Of a stretch of DNA of 64,000 nucleotides, positions 32,157-44,596 are shown in pieces; position 1 is the stretch's first letter, and each line of letters begins with the position of its first letter. A program made the position numbers and the translations under genes. Source of the DNA: Lactuca virosa (Eukaryota > Streptophyta > Magnoliopsida > Asterales > Asteraceae); assembly GCA_928212115.1 (NCBI GenBank), contig CAKMRJ010000001.1, positions 360,011,840 through 360,075,839 on the forward strand. The letters run 5' to 3'. The notes beneath the pieces are model-generated. The model was given only the letters and a program-made list of their open reading frames with translations, was not told the DNA's origin and ran no database searches.

Positions 32157-32953
32157 TGTTGGGATTTCTACGCATCAAATACACTCTAAAACTAGGTAGC
32201 GGAAAAATCGAAACAATGATATACCTAAGTGTACATGCAACCTATGGATCTATGGCTTCATGCTAATTACATCAACCCTAGAAAACTAAAACATAAGTAA
32301 GAAAACATACCTCTTATGTAGCCCTTGATCTCCATGCTTGAGATCTTGAACCTCCATGAAGTTGCTTGGATGAAAGGATCCAAACCAGAATCCCTCTAAT
32401 GGTATCACACCCAATGACACCAAAGAGTGGAATAAAAAATAACTAGGAGAAGGTTCAATTTCACAAACCCAAAGGGGTTAGAAATCGTCCCTAAGAGGGG
32501 GAGGAAGAAGGGATGGCGAAACTTAAAGCCAAGGTGCAAGGAGGAATGAAATCCCTAAGGCCCTATTTATAGCCTTGGATGCCTCCTAGGGTTTAGTACT
32601 CCTTCCCATGTGGGATGGAGGCCTAACCACGAAATTTCACTCCTTTCCCATGTGGGATGGAGTGATTTTCATCCAACCCTAATTCCATAAGGTTCTGGAA
32701 CATTCCTGATTAACCAACTATCGATTAATGAGCATTCAACCCTTTAATTAATTAAACTGTTAATTAATTCCCAAAATATATTTCCAAAATATATTTCCAA
32801 TTAGTTTCTAATTAATTATTAACCATAATAATTAATAAACCAATTTCTCCTTTATTTATTCTACTCAATTTGGGTCTTGAGGGCAACCCAAAAGGACCCT
32901 GCTATTATTAGAAATATTAGCAATAGTTAATGACCTTGGACACTATTCCAACA
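32157..32953 (-). mobile_element. Copia-3 3' LTR (797 bp)
   Basis: Plus-strand ends TGTTGGGATTTCTACG and CTATTCCAACA. The polypurine complement GTCTCCCACTTGG follows at 32954. Confidence 0.93.
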
Positions 32954-35900
32954 GTCTCCCACTTGGACAAGTCATCAACTATATGAGGACCAATATTTCT
33001 CAATAATCAACAGAGAGTTAGCCATCCAATGCAACTACCGAACTCTTGATCTAATCCAGATTCAGCCCTTAGATAAGTGATCAACTATCCCTTCGTTCTA
33101 TGATATCTGTATGAATTCGAGACATGTATAATGGTCAATCTCAAGAATTCAATATTATGTTTCCCGATATAGATTTGTGACGACTGCATCTGACTACTAA
33201 ATTGAACACATCAATTCCAGTCAGGGCTCGGCCAAGCACTTTAGATGTCAGCACCAAATCATCGAGGGGCCCATAGATATCGCTTCTCCTATTAAGGCAG
33301 AAGGAACGAATAAACTTCGACTACATAGTTTTTGTCTATTTCATCATGTCACACATGGACATACCCTTTATAACTACCAGTTACGGTTAGCGTTGGAGTA
33401 GACCAATGCATAACAAAATCATAGAGCAAAACCCCACATGTATCTAGGTTTGAAGAATAGAAGATATTATCGTCTTAGAATTACTCGTGACTGAATCCAT
33501 GAAGTAATCTCTAAGCGTGGGTTGGTCCAATACTTAAATCTCTATTAAGCACTCATGAGTGTTAGCGCAATCACTATGTTATGTCTGATCAATATAGACA
33601 ATCCACTAATACTCATGACAGTCTTGAATCACTACTTACTTCCAAGAGTATGACCGACTGTGGACGTTTGAGTAAATTAATACTCGGGAAGTGGGTTTCA
33701 AACATGCAAAAGTGAGAACGCAGTGATAGGCTAATTGAAATGACCGAAATCCATCATATATTAAGATCACCACTTAATAATCGCCAAATCAAATTAAAAC
33801 TTATACCGCTTACAGTTCTCGGGTTTTAAAACAAACCAAACTAAGAGTTTTTTAAGCCAATTCACTTGCAAATTTAATGTCTCTCGACTATGTCTGACTG
33901 TCAGACTTGGTCAATGACATCGGCTTATGGAATGGATCGACAAGATTATCTTTCGATATGAATCATTGACTATGATGTCTTTACATTTGACTTACTATCA
34001 AATGTGTTGGTACTTACTGAGTATGTTTCATGTGAGCTCGTATGACTTGGGATCCATACTCGAGGTAAGTTCACCCAAAGTCACAAGAAACTTCATAAGG
34101 ACCATCAATGATTGAATTTCAACAAAGATGTCACTAATGAATCTCTTTCAGTCACATTGTCCACTTTGCAATTTAACCAACTACAATATACTCTAAGTAT
34201 GTTAAATCCACTATGGTGTATTACCTGGTACTCTTTCAAGCTAATATATCACCATTCAGTAAAACCACGAATTCCGACTGCGAACGGAATTGCCTTTATT
34301 AGTGCGGAACTTAGCATCAATGTAACTCTTACAATGATCTCTTCCATACTGTCAAGATCATTTCTTCTGTCCTCCAAGGACACTTAAGAATGTTCTTGAT
34401 CTTGATTCATTGATTCTTGCCAAATTGATCTAATCAAAGTTGTCATGTTCAAGGCATACGAGTCATTAGATCAAGTACATGTCATGGCATTTATGATCGA
34501 TCCCATAGCAGAAGCATGTGGGACACGACTCATTTGCTTTAGCTCAATAGTAGAACTAGGACATTAGCATTGCTCAATGTCATGCCAGCCTAAACTCCTT
34601 TTTGAGTTCTGCATGTCGAGTTTCCTCAACATTCAATGTACTTTGGCTTAATCCAATAAATCACTTTGATCTATCTCCATAGATCCTTATTATGCACGTG
34701 TCTTGTATCTCCCATGTATATCATAGTGAAACAGTTCTCATACCAAGCCATGCTTTTACACCTGCTAAGTTAGAATATAGTTTCCTATAAATCGTACATT
34801 GTCTATGTACAATACAAGGGTGACTACAATGCTCCCACTAGCACTGACATATATATGGCTTATCTATGTTTCTCGAAATTCAAACTCCTTGAACTTTTCT
34901 CATTGAAACAAAGATTTCAATTACTCCCACTAGCTTTGACATATATATGACTTGTCTTTATTTCTCGAAATTCAAACTCTTTAAACTTTCTCACTGAAAT
35001 AATGATCCATCTTGCGAGATGCTTATTTCGTTCCATAAATGAACTTGTTAAGCTTACACATCCTTCAAAACCTATCTTAGTTTAATTATGTGTTTGTTCC
35101 TATCCATGATTGTCTCTACTTGAAGATCCACTTACATCTTAGGGTTAAGGTCAAGTGCTAGATCTACCAAATAACAACATACATGGATTGAATCTCGCTT
35201 TCCAATTCCTCTTTCTATGTTGTAGCCTTTAGGGCCTACCATAGCTTCCGATAGCTGGTACACTCTGATTTCTATCTACCAGTGACTCAAATACCTTAGC
35301 AATATAAACTCTTATATAACTAGGTCCATGAGGTCTTCTATCATATCTATATGGAAAAATGGAAATATGTCAGTTTCCTTAATAGCTCTTTCAATTCCAA
35401 ATTGAATGCTATGTCCAACTTTAGGCTCTTCGTTGGTTGACTCTTGAATCTTACCAAGATCAATGTGGCTCCCACTAGCCCTTTTAGAAATCAGCTCCTT
35501 CTCTTGGAAGACTGCCTTTTGAGCAACATGCACTTTGTTCTCAGAAGGTTGTTAAACAATTATCCAAAATGCTTGATGGGCTCTCCAACGAGATAACACA
35601 TCTTTAATCAAAGTCCTAGATTGTCGACACAAGCGTAAGCCTCATAATCGTAGACTTACATATATGGCAGTGAGGTTAGAATCCCACTTCACATATCATA
35701 GAGCGTTTCAGGAACCTACTTAGTTGGCACAAGACCAAAGGACTTCTTGTAACACTATTCATGTTACAATCCACGAATTGTTAGCAAACATAACACGACT
35801 CACCTGGCACAAAATCAATTAATGATTTGTTTCTCTATCCAACTAACACTTCCTAGCAGTAGTGTTATGGGTGGAGATAGATCGTGAAACTCTTTCACAA

Positions 35901-37225
35901 TTCCTTAGATGATCGATAAAGTTTGGACTGAGATTCTCACTATCAGTGTCTCATCCTATTGCCCAGTTGATTCTTAACCTCGCTTTATGAGAGCTCTGAA
36001 CACCTGAAAGGTTCTAGACTCACATTCATACGAAGTTGGTCTCACCATGTATTGCGGTTAATCTGAACGGTCGATTAGTGTGAACTAATTCCAACAGATA
36101 CTCACATCACCCAGTGACGTATTCATCATCTATCTTGATAAATAAGATTTTCATTTATCATAAGACCCGAGGCCAAATGATATCCAAAATCCGATCCAAC
36201 TGGATACTTGGTAATGCATTTCTCATTTATGTATCCAATACTATGATTCCACAAATACATTTCACCCAAACATTTGGATGTATTTGAATAAGTACTTATT
36301 GTGGTCAATCTTAACGATTAATTAGGTAAACTAATTTCAACAGATATTCACAATAATACACCTTATTCAAATATTCGAATCAACTTTGAAATATTGCTAT
36401 TATACTAGTTTCATAGATTTCATGACTCTCTTTTAACATGTTAGAATGCTCCACATTTAAATAAGTCATAACTATCTCTTGAATCATGGTATAAACAATT
36501 TCAATTATAATACCATAGACTAAACATTTGAAGAGAATTGTCCTTTGATCCCATGAATGTAGCAAGGGCTTGGCATTCATGATCAAATTATCTTCTCCAT
36601 GTATCAATCTTCTTACTTCATTTTAGCAACTGCACATTCTTGCAAATGTCAGTAAAATACTCAAGGCTTAGAAGTAATGTTTTGATGGCATTATAAATCC
36701 ATATATTTGATTGAATACAAAACATGGAAGAACTAGTCATATTTTGATCCAATGGAAAGTAGCACGGGCTCGTGATCCATGATTAAATTTAACTTCTTCA
36801 TGTTCCAGTCCTTTCACCTCAAATATACATTTGGGCAAGTTTGATTTCTTAGTCCTTTTCTTGTTATGGAAACGAGCAACTATCAGAACATGTCTTAGAA
36901 TAAGCCTTCCTTTGTCCTAGGTATTAGGGCCTAGATTAGGTATACCCACACTAATCGCCTTTTAAACCGTGTGCAATTGGCTTTCTTCTTCTTGACACTT
37001 CTATTAATGATAGTAAAATATGAGAGTGTTTTGAAGTTTGAGTTTCTATGACTGCCATGTTAATTCCAAAAGGAAACTTTAACATGCTCCACAACTCCTT
37101 CATGGTCATTCCAAGTTGTTCATATCAAAATCAAAATGAATTGATTATATGTACATGTCAGCTAATCGATTAATCCTAGTCAACTCCTAACTCAAGGAAA
37201 TTCCATTTTACTTCAATATGTCATT
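32954..37225 (-). pseudogene. Copia-3 decayed pol region
   Basis: No long ORF. Minus-strand islands: 35312-35533 reads AVFQEKELISKRASGSHIDL, matching the linker before Copia RT; near 34494-34535 RVPHASAMGSIINAMTC matches the conserved segment after RT. A 92-bp offset tandem duplication of the AAAGCTAGTGGGAG region lies at about 34831-35010. Confidence 0.75.
33255..33283 (-). other. Near-invariant 3' block in Copia-3
   Basis: Reverse complement reads AGCGATATCTATGGGCCCC then TCGATGATTT, as in Copia-1 and Copia-2. Confidence 0.75.
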
Positions 37226-37438
37226 TTACAACGTACATTTGACAATTGCTCTTTCTAACACTTTAGAATGCAATGTTTGAAGTAACCAAGGAATAGCTTT
37301 AACAAAGGCATGATCTTTCTTTTCGTTTATGAGAACTACTCCCAAACTACGAACTTGACAAGATTGATCATCCTCATAGCTAATCCTTTCAAAGGTTTTA
37401 TAGCAGTAGATTTTAGTGGATAAGGTTCTAGACATCAT
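37226..37438 (-). pseudogene. Copia-3 gag N-terminal remnant
   Basis: A 70-codon minus-strand frame with RSLGVVLINEKKDHAFVKAIP, which resembles the Gag N-terminal phrase RSLRxVLxNEKKDxxLxKAIP of plant Copia elements. The remainder of gag is not recognisable. Confidence 0.55.
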
Positions 37439-38975
37439 TCAATAACAAATTCCATTATAGTTTGTTTTACTTATCCTTAGAAAATAATCACCCTAAATAA
37501 AATTATTTTATAAGGCTAGGATCCATATTTGGCTCCATGATGTGTAAAGGGATGCCGTAAACACACCATAAAGTTATTTAGGTAGGCAAAGCCCTTTGCC
37601 AATTTCGATCACCACGAAATTCCTAGATCTTTGAGATTCATTGACTATCAATGGCATGTTAATCTCGAATTATGTTCATCTCAAATTCAATGACGGGGTC
37701 GCCGCGGATCATTGAACAGATGGTGAATCGACCATACAAAACCGCATGGTCCCCGGCTCAAGTTACGCTTGAGATTTGCGAGTTCCACATCATTCTCTAC
37801 TTATACTCTCCAATTGACGTGCCGGTTAACCACGCGAGCTCCATCAACAAGTTATAAAGAGAATGTGCAACTTTTATGGATAACATAAAATTCACATTAA
37901 ATAGATTGAGAATTAACCTTGCAAAATCGCATGGTCCCCGACTCTTGCGAGTTCCATATCATTCTCAACTATACCCTATATTGATGTGCCGGTTAACCAC
38001 ACGAGCTCCATCAACAGAATATAAGGAGAATGTGCAATTTTCATGGATAATATAAACTCACATTCTATTAATAAAACGGGATTTTGTTTTATACTTGTAT
38101 TTAAAATACTTTTAGATTGACCATTATCACTATCAAACCCTTTCGGTAACTCCATTCACAAAATGCAATTGGGCGGTGAGGGTGGTAAGCGCGAAGCATA
38201 TTAAAAACCGACCTCATTAGGAATCAAAGAGACCTCCTTAAACCCCTACATTAGAACGGGTGAGCCTAGTCGATGTAAGACTGACAATGTCAATATTTAA
38301 ACACGCAAGGGCGCATGTTGTAACTTTCTTATACATATAATAGACACAATTCTAATATATATAAATATAAGGGGTAAATTTAAAACTCTTTAAATTTAGT
38401 TGTCTATTATTAATTCTAATTAATTGCGAGGACGCAATGTAACAATTAATAAATCAGAAAGGGGTAATATTCAAATTTATAAATCTCTTTTATAAATAAT
38501 ATTAAATATTTAAATTCACTATTTAAATAATAGATAAATATTCAAATTCAAATAAACACATAAATATTCAAATTCAAATAAACATATTTAAACAATATTT
38601 ATCTATTAATAAATATTCAAATTCAAATAAACACATAAATATTCAAATTCAAATAAACATATTTAAACAATATTTATCTATTAATAAATATTCAAATTCA
38701 AATAAAATATTTAAATAATATTTATCAATTTCCAGATTTAAAACATTTTAAAATTTGGTAATTATCCATATTTGATAAAGCTTCATATTTGAAAAATGGA
38801 AAAAATCTGAAAACCCTAATTCTGCTGAGCTCACGTCGTGAGCTCTAAGCTCTCACGTCGTTGAGCTGCGACTAAGGTATTATCAATTACGAATTTTTCA
38901 ATAATCCTTCTACCATTCAATTTCAAACAAAGTTTTACAGAAAACATGGATCTAGGGTGAACATAACCATGAACC
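37439..38975 (-). other. Copia-3 leader with class I and class II hairpins
   Basis: Non-coding. Class I: 37537-37569 (arms ATGATGTGT/ACACACCAT around AAAGGGATGCCGTAA) and 37677-37722 (arms CATCT/AGATG plus TTCAATGA/TCATTGAA). Class II: 37814-37847 (TTGACG/CATCAA) and 37981-38014 (TTGATG/CATCAA), both with TGCCGGTTAACCAC in the loop. An A/T-rich tandem repeat of an AAATATTCAAATTCAAATAA phrase spans about 38527-38720, and CTCACGTCGTGAG occurs near 38830. Confidence 0.72.
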
Positions 38976-38991
38976 AATGGCTCTGATACCA
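38976..38991 (-). other. Copia-3 primer binding site
   Basis: Plus-strand AATGGCTCTGATACCA is the complement of the tRNA-Met site TGGTATCAGAGCCATT, next to the LTR start at 38993. Confidence 0.95.
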
Positions 38992-38992
38992 C

Positions 38993-39788
38993 TGTTGGGA
39001 TTTCTACGCATCAAATACACTCTAAAACTAGGTAGCGGAAAAATCGAAACAACGATATACCTAAGTGTACATGCAACCTATGGATCTATGGCTTCATGCT
39101 AATTACATCAACCCTAGAAAACTAAAACATAAGTAAGAAAACATACCTCTTATGTAGCCCTTGATCTCCATGCTTGAGATCTTGAACCTCCATGAAGTTG
39201 CTTGGATGAAAGGATCCAAACCAGAATCCCTCTAATGGTATCACACCCAATGACACCAAAGAGTGGAATAAAAATAACTAGGAGAAGGGTCAATTTCACA
39301 AACCCAAAGGGGTTAGAAATCGTCCCTAAGAGGGGGAGGAAGAAGGGATGGCGAAACTTCAAGCCAAGGTGCAAGGAGGAATGAAATCCCTAAGGCCCTA
39401 TTTATAGCCTTGGATGCCTCCTAGGGTTTAGTACTCCTTCCCATGTGGGATGGAGGCCTAACCACGAAATTTCACTCCTTTCCCATGTGGGATGGAGTGA
39501 TTTTCATCCAACCCTAATTCCATAAGGTTCTGGAACATTCCTGATTAACCAACTATTGATTAATGAACATTCAACCCTTTAATTAATTAAACTGTTAATT
39601 AATTCCCAAAATATATTTCCAAAATATATTTCCAATTAGTTTCTAATTAATTATTAACCATAATAATTAATAAACCAATTTCTCCTTTATTTATTCTACT
39701 CAATTTGGGTCTTGAGGGCAACCCAAAAGGACCCTGCTATTATTAGAAATATTAGCAATAGTTAATGACCTTAGACACTATTCCAACA
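38993..39788 (-). mobile_element. Copia-3 5' LTR (796 bp)
   Basis: Near-identical to 32157-32953. It contains an A/T-rich U3 and CCATGTGGGATGGAG repeated twice about 57 bp apart. Confidence 0.93.
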
Positions 39789-39793
39789 ACAGC

Positions 39794-40374
39794 AGCCCTA
39801 GCTCCATTCAACACGATCGGTAATAGCGGGAGTGGATCGGGTCTTAACTACACCCAAGATGGTACTCACGGATACCCTAGGGAGTGTTCGTATAAGGACT
39901 TCATGAACTGCAAACCCAAAACCTTTAATGGAAATGGGGGAGTCATTGCTCTGATGCGATGGTTCGAGAAAACAGATTCAGTCTTTGAAATCTGTCTATG
40001 CCCAGAAGGGAGCAAAGTGAAGTTTGCTGCCTGCACATTCTCCGACAGAGCCCTAACATGGTGGAATAGCCATGTTAAGTCACTAACTCTATCAGTGGCC
40101 AAATCAATAGGTTGGGGGAACCTAAAGGAGGTAATGTTGGAAGAATACTGCCCAAGGGGCGAAGTTCAAAAACTGGAGCAAGAACTATGGGAGCACACCA
40201 TGGTCAGCTCAGACATAGTGGCCTACAGTGACAGGTTTAGCGACCTGGCAACACTATGCCCCGGGATGGTTACCCCGTAAATTAAGAAGATAGATAGGTA
40301 CATCTGGGGTTTACCTGCCTCGATTCAAGGGGATGTACTGTCTTCTAACCCAACTACATTTGATAGTGTCAAAC
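39794..40374 (+). pseudogene. G4 gag, second piece (Retrotrans_gag domain)
   Basis: Plus-strand continuation of Gag: CSYKDFMNCKPKTFNGNGG, RWFEKTDSVFEICLCPEGSK, ALTWWNSHVKS, LEEYCPRGEVQKLEQELW. This is the Retrotrans_gag fold of Ty3/gypsy elements. A TAA interrupts after LCPGMVTP at about 40278, then the frame runs IKKIDRYIWGLPASIQGDV to the LTR A insertion. Confidence 0.92.
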
Positions 40375-40849
40375 TGTCACACCCCAAAACCGGAACGGCG
40401 GAAACGTTCGGGGGCGGAGGACGTCATGTTTAGTATCACAAGACATGCATCATAGTAATCAAAGTAACAAACAACCATTTCATTAGAAAGAAAGTGTTTA
40501 CAAAGTATGTGGTTCATATAAGATAGACTACAAAAGTAACTAACAAAATAAGACATGAAGCTATTATGCTCCATCTTCTAAATCCTAGAACGCGTACCTG
40601 TCTACTAGTTTCCTGAGAATACAAGTTATTTTAAAAGAGTAGATCAGCATTTAAGCTGGTGAGTTCATAATATTTTAGTGATGTAATGTAAGTTGTAAGT
40701 TCTTTTAGAAAAGTTCGTCTGTTCCTCCAGAAAATCCTATATTTCCTGCTTTGATGAAAGATAAGTAAAAATGACTCTACAATCCTTTCTATGAGTACTA
40801 AATGGATAAAAGTTATATAAAACCCATAGTAAACAAACAATCGATTGTG

Positions 40850-41439
40850 TGTATCTTCCCTAAGCCCACAACCAGACAAGGAACAGGAAATGAGGCGGAA
40901 GGCACACATCCCATTGTTTGTTAGATCATCGTTGTATATAACCCTGGCGTATTCACTTGGTACTCACGGAGTTAACTGTAATAGTTCCTTTATAATTGAT
41001 GAAAAGATTCTTTAAGAAAACCCTTATTTCTTTTAGTAAAAATGGTAACCACAATAGTTCCTTCTATAATCACTTAGTTTATACTAGCTATATATAATCT
41101 AATATCGAACAGATAGTTAATTGTGTGAATCTGCCCTAAGCCCACAACCAAACAAGGAACAGGAAATGAGGCGGAAAGCACACATCCAACTATCTATCGG
41201 ATATTAATTATATATAACCCTGATGTATAAACTACGTTATTATAGAATTAACCACTAAAGGTCCTTTAAGTTATACTGGTTTAATAAAATGGATTAAACC
41301 TTTTACTGGAAAGTTTCTAGTTCTGTCTACAAAATGTTCTATTTAAAAAGTATGTTTTGTACTAGAAAACAGTGTATTGAATTAGTGTACTATGACCTGA
41401 CCCATACCTGGTACTCCTTATGATTACTTAGTGTATACG

Positions 41440-41534
<95 letters not shown>

Positions 41535-41630
41535 ACCGGATAGATAGTAGGTTGGGTGAATCTGCTCTAAGCCCACAACCAAACAAGGAAGAGGAAATGA
41601 AGCGGGAAGCACACATCCTACTAATTATGT
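40850..41630 (+). repeat. Roughly 277-bp internal tandem repeat of LTR A
   Basis: The phrase CTAAGCCCACAACC..ACAAGGAA..AGGAAATGA recurs at about 40860, 41137 and 41570. The last interval is stretched by the TA tract. Three equivalent copies occur in LTR B. Confidence 0.8.
41442..41533 (+). repeat. TA dinucleotide microsatellite in LTR A
   Basis: About 45 TA units. Confidence 0.95.
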
Positions 41631-42108
41631 TTATTTGTTCGTTCGTTTAAGTTAGCCAAACAAATAAACGAACACGAACGGATAAACGAATGAGTTTCCT
41701 TGTTCATGTTCGTTCGTTTAACAAATTACATTGTTCATGTTCGTTCGTTTATGTTCGTGAACATGCTAAACGAACATAAACAAACGAATATAAATGAACA
41801 AAGATAAAAAAAACATAATTGAAGATATATGAACATAAATGAACATATAATACACTAATATAATCAAACACAATTAAGCATATGTGAACATAAAATGAAT
41901 TTATATGAACGAATGTAAACGAAAAACATAAACGAACGTTCACGTACATAATTGAACGAACAAGACCATTGTTCATGTTTGTTCGTTTAACTAAACGAAC
42001 GATAATTTTAGTTCATGTTCGTTCGTTTATTAAATAAACGAACATAAACAAACTTCCCGCCGAACGGTTCACGAACAGTTCGTTGAACGTTCAGTTCGTT
42101 TACAGCCC
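41631..42108. mobile_element. Probable MITE rich in GTTCGTTT repeats, inside LTR A
   Basis: 478 bp absent from LTR B at the equivalent site, flanked by a candidate duplication TATGT (41626-41630 and 42109-42113). It consists of many GTTCGTTT-type units in both orientations and could fold extensively. The right end reads, reversed, GGGCTGTAAACGAAC. No ORF. Superfamily not assigned. Confidence 0.55.
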
Positions 42109-42589
42109 TATGTATAAACTAAGGAATCATAAAGTTAGCATTATAGGCCCCTTTCTACTGAATGTACTAAGAGTCGACTGTTCTGTTTGTCGCTTGTAAT
42201 GATGTAAGTTTTCCCTAGTTTATAATTATATTTACTTGAAAATAGTTTGCATTACCTTTCAAGTGAGAATTTCACAATATGAAAGTAATGGGAAAAAGAA
42301 AGTATACAGTAGTCTTTGAAATTGACTTACTGAAGTACTGACTACCTTAAAACCAATTCGTTTTATTAAGGTTATAATGTGATGTGGTTGTAACCATACT
42401 AATAACGTTCTCCCTCCAGGAGACTCTGATTACAAAATGCGACTTCAACAAACGAATATCTAAGCCGTGAAATAGTCTCACATTAATGTTATCTTGTTCT
42501 TGTGTACCACTTTTATTATCACCTTTTGTTTAGAACAATGAGTTAGTGATCATTGGTATAATTTTGTTAATCATGATTTGTTCTTCTGT

Positions 42590-42800
42590 TATAGTGTATA
42601 GTATGTTCTCTCTGTTATAATGTATAGTATGTTCCTCCCTGTTTCTCTTTATAGTATGTTCTCTCTGTTCTAGTGTATAGTACGTTCCTCCCTGTTTCTC
42701 TTTATAGTATGTTCTCTCTGTTCTAGTGTATACTATGTTCTCTCTGTTCTAGTGTATAGTATGTTCCTCCCTGTCCTTGTGTCTAGTATGTTCTCTTTGT
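42590..42800 (+). repeat. Tandem repeats of about 25 bp in LTR A
   Basis: Alternating units of the type GTATGTTCTCTCTGTTCTA and GTATGTTCCTCCCTGTTTC repeat eight or so times. LTR B has a shorter version at about 46885-46945. Confidence 0.8.
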
Positions 42801-43063
42801 TCTACTGTAAACTGAACCCCTAAACTATACCTATTATAGTTTACTAGTATGTTTACTTTGAACTGTTACTAACTTGAAGAAAAGACTCATTTATCTACTA
42901 AGTTATGATTGTACTTTAAAAACGGAGTTTTATAAACTATAAAGTAACATAACTTTAAAAGAGTTTTTGAAATGTTTTGATCGCTTATAAACACATAAGA
43001 AATCCGTTAAAATGATGTTTATCACAAAACATATACACAATTATCATTGTGTTCAACTTGTAT

Positions 43064-43073
43064 CCCCCCCCCC
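43064..43073 (+). repeat. C10 homopolymer in LTR A
   Basis: Same position as the G17 run of LTR B (46616-46632), so a length-variable G run is a fixed element of this LTR family. Confidence 0.8.
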
Positions 43074-43324
43074 TAAAAGCATTTAAAACAATTAAAAGAT
43101 TGATTATAGGGGTATGAACTCACCTTATGTGGGTGATTCACTCGAATATGCGCGTAAGGATGAGAAGTTTCCCGAATGAAGTCCCGAGACACAAACGAGT
43201 CCTAAATGACATATAATGGCATATATTGGCATGTAATTAGTGTTTAAAAGCACCTAACATGCAAGGAAACTACCTTAGGGACTAGGAAACACTTGAACTA
43301 AGTGTTAGAATCACATGTGATTCA

Positions 43325-43905
43325 CTAAATGGAGTATACGGCCATACCATGGAGTGTACGGCCAAAGGGTGTACGGCCATGGAGTGTACGGCCGTACACT
43401 CATAGGAAAAACATGCTAAAGGGTTGTTTGATCCATGGGGAAGCTAGTGGGTCTATTGCTCAACAATAATATGAACTAAGTTCTCATTTTGGTGGGCCTT
43501 TTGGAGTGTTTTGAGGTGTGTACGGCCATGCAAGGGTGTATGGTCGTACACTCCTTTTGTTCCAGTAAATTGTCATTTCTAGGGTGTTAAACAAGAGTAT
43601 CTAACGTATACTAAGCATATGGAAAGGATACTTACGATTTGGAAGCTTGAAGAGGGTTCACGACCACCAAGAACAAGTGTGTGTTCTTGGTGAAAGATGA
43701 TGATCTTGAAGATCTACCCAAAAAGATGATTTTCATGGATGAAATCAAAGGGTGATACTAGATTAAGAAGCATAACAACTAATCAAAAGGAAGAAAGGCT
43801 TACAACTCACTTATGGACATGAGTTTACGGCCCTAATGGGTGTACGACCATACACCCATGTGTACACCATGTGTACGGACGTACACTCCTCTTGAAGGAG
43901 TGTTT
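43325..43905 (-). repeat. Reiterated GTGTACGGCC motif in LTR A
   Basis: GTGTACGGCC or GTACACTC-type motifs, partly palindromic (GTGTACGGCC with GGCCGTACAC), recur about ten times upstream of the candidate intron in transcription order, in three clusters (43330-43402, 43517-43555, 43822-43895). Confidence 0.75.
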
Positions 43906-44087
43906 GGCTTGAAAGAAACATGAAGAACTTAAGTAACTCATTCCTAAACCCTAACTTTAAATGTAAAAGGCTTAGAACACTTAAACAGACTCTAAACAAT
44001 GCTAAAAGATAGCAGAAACGAGTCTGACACACGATTGAATTGAATGGCTGGACTTACAAGGCAAAAATTTCGGGTTGTCACACAAAC

Positions 44088-44596
44088 GTCTGGCCCAGCG
44101 ACTCATTGACCATGGAGTCTGTCATGGCATGGTAGTCTCCGTTCCAGAGCCATCAAAGGGAGGGGACTATAAATGGAAGTCGAGGAACAAGAGGAAGAAA
44201 TGAACGACATAGGAAACCCCACGGGAGCAGTTAGTAGTGACGATGCACGCCGCCATAACACCTGCCACTCCAGCATCTGTCAATGGATATGCTGGAACTC
44301 TCCCAAAGTGTGGTAAGTGTAACTATCACCACACTGGAGTATGCCGAGAAATGCAGTGCCTGAACTGCTACAGGAAGGGGCACACTGTCCGTTTCTGGAG
44401 GGCACCGACTCAACCGATCTTCCAAGTCCCCAGAGTTGAAGAAAACCAAGCCTGTTATGGTTGTGGTGAGACAGGACACTACAAGAGGGACTTCCCGATA
44501 ACGAAGAACTCGGGCGCGGATGGACGAATTCTGATGATCACCGCAGGACAAGCTGCCCCAGAACCACCAGTAACCAGCGGTACGTCTTCCAAATAA
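44088..44596 (+). pseudogene. G4 gag, third piece with damaged zinc knuckles
   Basis: Plus-strand Gag C-terminus. After RLAQRLIDHGVCHGM and a basic KWKSRNKRKK the frame has stops near 44200, then CGKCNYHHTGVC, CLNCYRKGHTVRFW and CYGCGETGHYKRDF. In both CCHC-type knuckles the last cysteine is lost (Trp and Phe instead). A stop follows GTSSK at 44596, so no protease follows. Confidence 0.87.

Larger units (their letters stand above)
32157..39788 (-). mobile_element. Copia-3: complete LTR retrotransposon with decayed gag and pol
   Basis: Minus-strand element with a perfect duplication ACAGC (32152-32156 and 39789-39793) in G4 gag. LTRs of 797 and 796 bp differ by about six substitutions and one A-run indel. 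It belongs to the same decayed lineage as Copia-1 and Copia-2 but is more diverged in sequence. Confidence 0.94.
40613..43123 (-). other. Candidate intron in LTR A
   Basis: In sense (minus) orientation AAG|GTGAGT at 43123 and CTTGTATTCTCAG at 40613 form a canonical donor-acceptor pair. The acceptor lies 238 nt from the LTR end, as in LTR B and the G1 LTR. Confidence 0.45.
40375..44082 (-). mobile_element. Solo LTR A (3.7 kb, gypsy type)
   Basis: Bounded by a perfect duplication CAAAC (40370-40374 and 44083-44087) in G4 gag, with termini TGTCACACCCC and GGTTGTCACA. It has no internal region or second LTR, so it is a recombination product of a full element. It is homologous to the G4 3' LTR (45750-48682) in the opposite orientation. 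It is longer because it has a TA tract and a 478-bp insertion. Confidence 0.9.

Noticed and set aside
41424..41616. Two overlapping ORFs encoding Tyr-Ile repeats
   Set aside because: Pure translation of the TA microsatellite.
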